DNA of 64,000 bases, taken from Mycobacterium pseudokansasii. GTDB lineage: Bacteria > Actinomycetota > Actinomycetes > Mycobacteriales > Mycobacteriaceae. Position numbers and translations under genes: made by a program. The stretch lies in assembly GCF_900566075.1 (NCBI RefSeq), contig NZ_UPHU01000001.1, forward strand, positions 5,394,325 through 5,458,324, in the 5' to 3' direction. Positions 62,899-64,000 of this stretch are shown in pieces. Within the stretch, counting starts at the first letter, position 1, and every line of letters begins with the position of its first letter. The notes below the pieces were generated by a model, which made no database searches, had not been told where the DNA came from, and saw only the letters and a program-made list of their open reading frames with translations.

Positions 62899-63695
62899 GC
62901 ACCGCAGTCCGATATGGTCCCCGCCCACCCCGGGCGCAGGTCGACCACGAGATCGACGTCACCAAGGCGCCCATCGCCACCGAGGCGGTGACCGTCACCT
63001 ACCTCACCGATCCGGAGATTGTCGCGGCCGTGCTGCCCAAGCCGTTGGAGCCGGCGGACGAACCGCTGGTGCGGGTCCAGCTTCAGCGGGTCCGGATGGA
63101 GGGCAGGCCGCCGTTCGGGTCGGCGGTGTTTTCGGTGACCGCCCGCCATGGCGAACTTCGGGGCGACTACCCCCTGTTGATGCCCCAGTCGACCGAGCAA
63201 TCGGTCACGGGCGGGCGCGAAACATTCGGCGAGCCCAAGAAACTGGGCCACATCGAGGTGCAGCGCGACGGGGACCGCATCACCGCAACCGTGGAGCGGA
63301 TGGGGTATCGGCTCATCACGCTGAAAGGCCGGGTCACCGGCCCGGCGGAATTGCCGGACGACCAGGTCGACACCGAGTTCTACTTCAAATTCCTGCGTTC
63401 CCCGGACGGCAACGGCATCACCGACCCTCACCTGGTCTACGGCGAGTACCACCGGCATTACGAGCTGCTGGACAATATCGACGGCACCCTCGAGTTGGGT
63501 GAGTCGCCGCTGGACCCGGTGGCCGACATCGTGATCCGCGAGATCAGGTCGATCACCTGGTGCCGCCGGCGCACCGTCCAGGTGGCAAGGATCGCCGAGC
63601 GGGTGCCACCGGAGTGGCTGCTGCCCTATGTGCACCAGCGCTACGACGACCCGATCCCATCGGCGTCCCCGGCCGTCGAACCGGCCCGGGTCTAG
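62895..63695 (+). CDS. acetoacetate decarboxylase-family protein
   Basis: 266 residues of the ADC fold: ATEAVTVTYLTDPEIVAAVL, YPLLMPQSTEQSVTGGRETF, then GEPKKLGHIEVQRDG with the candidate Schiff-base Lys. It may decarboxylate or hydrate a beta-keto acid, or do another ADC-superfamily reaction. TTG start overlaps the SDR stop after GAAGGAG, implying coupling. Confidence 0.8.
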   Translation: MSTAVRYGPRPPRAQVDHEIDVTKAPIATEAVTVTYLTDPEIVAAVLPKPLEPADEPLVRVQLQRVRMEGRPPFGSAVFSVTARHGELRGDYPLLMPQSTEQSVTGGRETFGEPKKLGHIEVQRDGDRITATVERMGYRLITLKGRVTGPAELPDDQVDTEFYFKFLRSPDGNGITDPHLVYGEYHRHYELLDNIDGTLELGESPLDPVADIVIREIRSITWCRRRTVQVARIAERVPPEWLLPYVHQRYDDPIPSASPAVEPARV

Positions 63696-63697
63696 CC

Positions 63698-64000
63698 ATG
63701 GACCGGTACACCGTCATTTCGGCCGACTGCCACGCCGGCGCCGACCTGCTCGACTACCGCGAGTACCTCGATCCGCGATACCGGGACGAATTCGACGGCT
63801 GGGCGCCGACGTTCGTGAACCCGTTCGGCGACCTCACCGAGCCCGACGCCGAGCGCAACTGGAACAGCGATCTGCGTAACCGTGAACTGGATGAGGACGG
63901 CATTGCGGGGGAAGTCCTTTTTCCCAATACGGTGCCGCCGTTCTTTCCCCAGGGCAGTCTGGCCGCCCCGCCACCGCAGACCGCCCGGGAACTCGAACTG
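63698..64000 (+). CDS. amidohydrolase-2 family protein (3' end off window)
   Basis: The first 101 codons: MDRYTVISADCHAGADLLDY with the metal-binding DCH motif, RYRDEFDGWAPTF, and LDEDGIAGEVLFPNTVPPFF. This is the start of a metal-dependent amidohydrolase/decarboxylase (ACMSD-like). Start lies 2 bp after the ADC-like stop, so it is the third gene of the operon. Truncated by the window end. Confidence 0.8.
   Translation, partial: MDRYTVISADCHAGADLLDYREYLDPRYRDEFDGWAPTFVNPFGDLTEPDAERNWNSDLRNRELDEDGIAGEVLFPNTVPPFFPQGSLAAPPPQTARELEL

Overview
This window is high-GC actinobacterial DNA, most likely from a slow-growing, pigmented Mycobacterium. The evidence is two PE_PGRS loci, EspC-like type VII secretion substrates, many GTG starts, and a carotenoid cluster of the crtE-I-B-Yc-Yd-mmpL-marR-idi2 type. 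No rRNA, intact tRNA or CRISPR array was seen.

The main event is a 30 kb insertion in a giant biosynthetic gene. Bases 3860-6319 encode the start of an NRPS/PKS megasynthase (A-T-first half of C) and 36311-40609 encode the rest (second half of C-A-T-KS). Joining the parts across a 7-bp direct repeat (GCGCCGC at 6313 and 36310) restores one reading frame of about 2,250 codons. The intervening segment is a circularly permuted plasmid. The C-terminal third of a plasmid replication protein lies at its left edge (6320-6813) and the N-terminal two thirds at its right edge (35406-36309). It also carries parA/parB with a repeat-rich putative centromere, a relaxase-helicase remnant, a resolvase and a sigma-like factor. 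Its cargo includes two groups of genes that look linked to type VII secretion: 18.7-20.4 kb on the + strand, and a five-gene operon at 23.0-27.3 kb on the - strand.

The plasmid is itself layered. A transposon with AAA ATPase and DDE transposase (6834-16459, inverted ends, 6-bp target duplication) was hit twice. A RIT element (three coupled tyrosine recombinases, 8409-11785) split the transposase gene at a catalytic Asp codon. A large-serine-recombinase element (about 12731-15641) split the ATPase gene in its Walker A motif. An IS1634-family element (20498-22497) with a 6-bp duplication interrupts a further cargo gene.

Left flank (1-3.9 kb): amidase, methyltransferase, VanX-like dipeptidase lipoprotein and a histidine-rich metal-binding protein. 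Right flank: a TetR regulator divergent from a CocE/NonD hydrolase (40.6-43.0 kb), a secreted CBM2-CBM2-GH12 cellulase (43.2-44.7 kb), then the carotenoid cluster (45.0-53.4 kb). That cluster has a TTAAG-N4-TTAAG-like motif at all three of its promoter regions and a MarR gene inside it. A membrane protein, a PE_PGRS pseudogene and an intact PE_PGRS gene follow (53.7-58.4 kb). Next come a PcaB-like lyase among decayed gene fragments (58.7-61.7 kb) and a catabolic operon (SDR, acetoacetate decarboxylase-like, amidohydrolase) running off the right edge.
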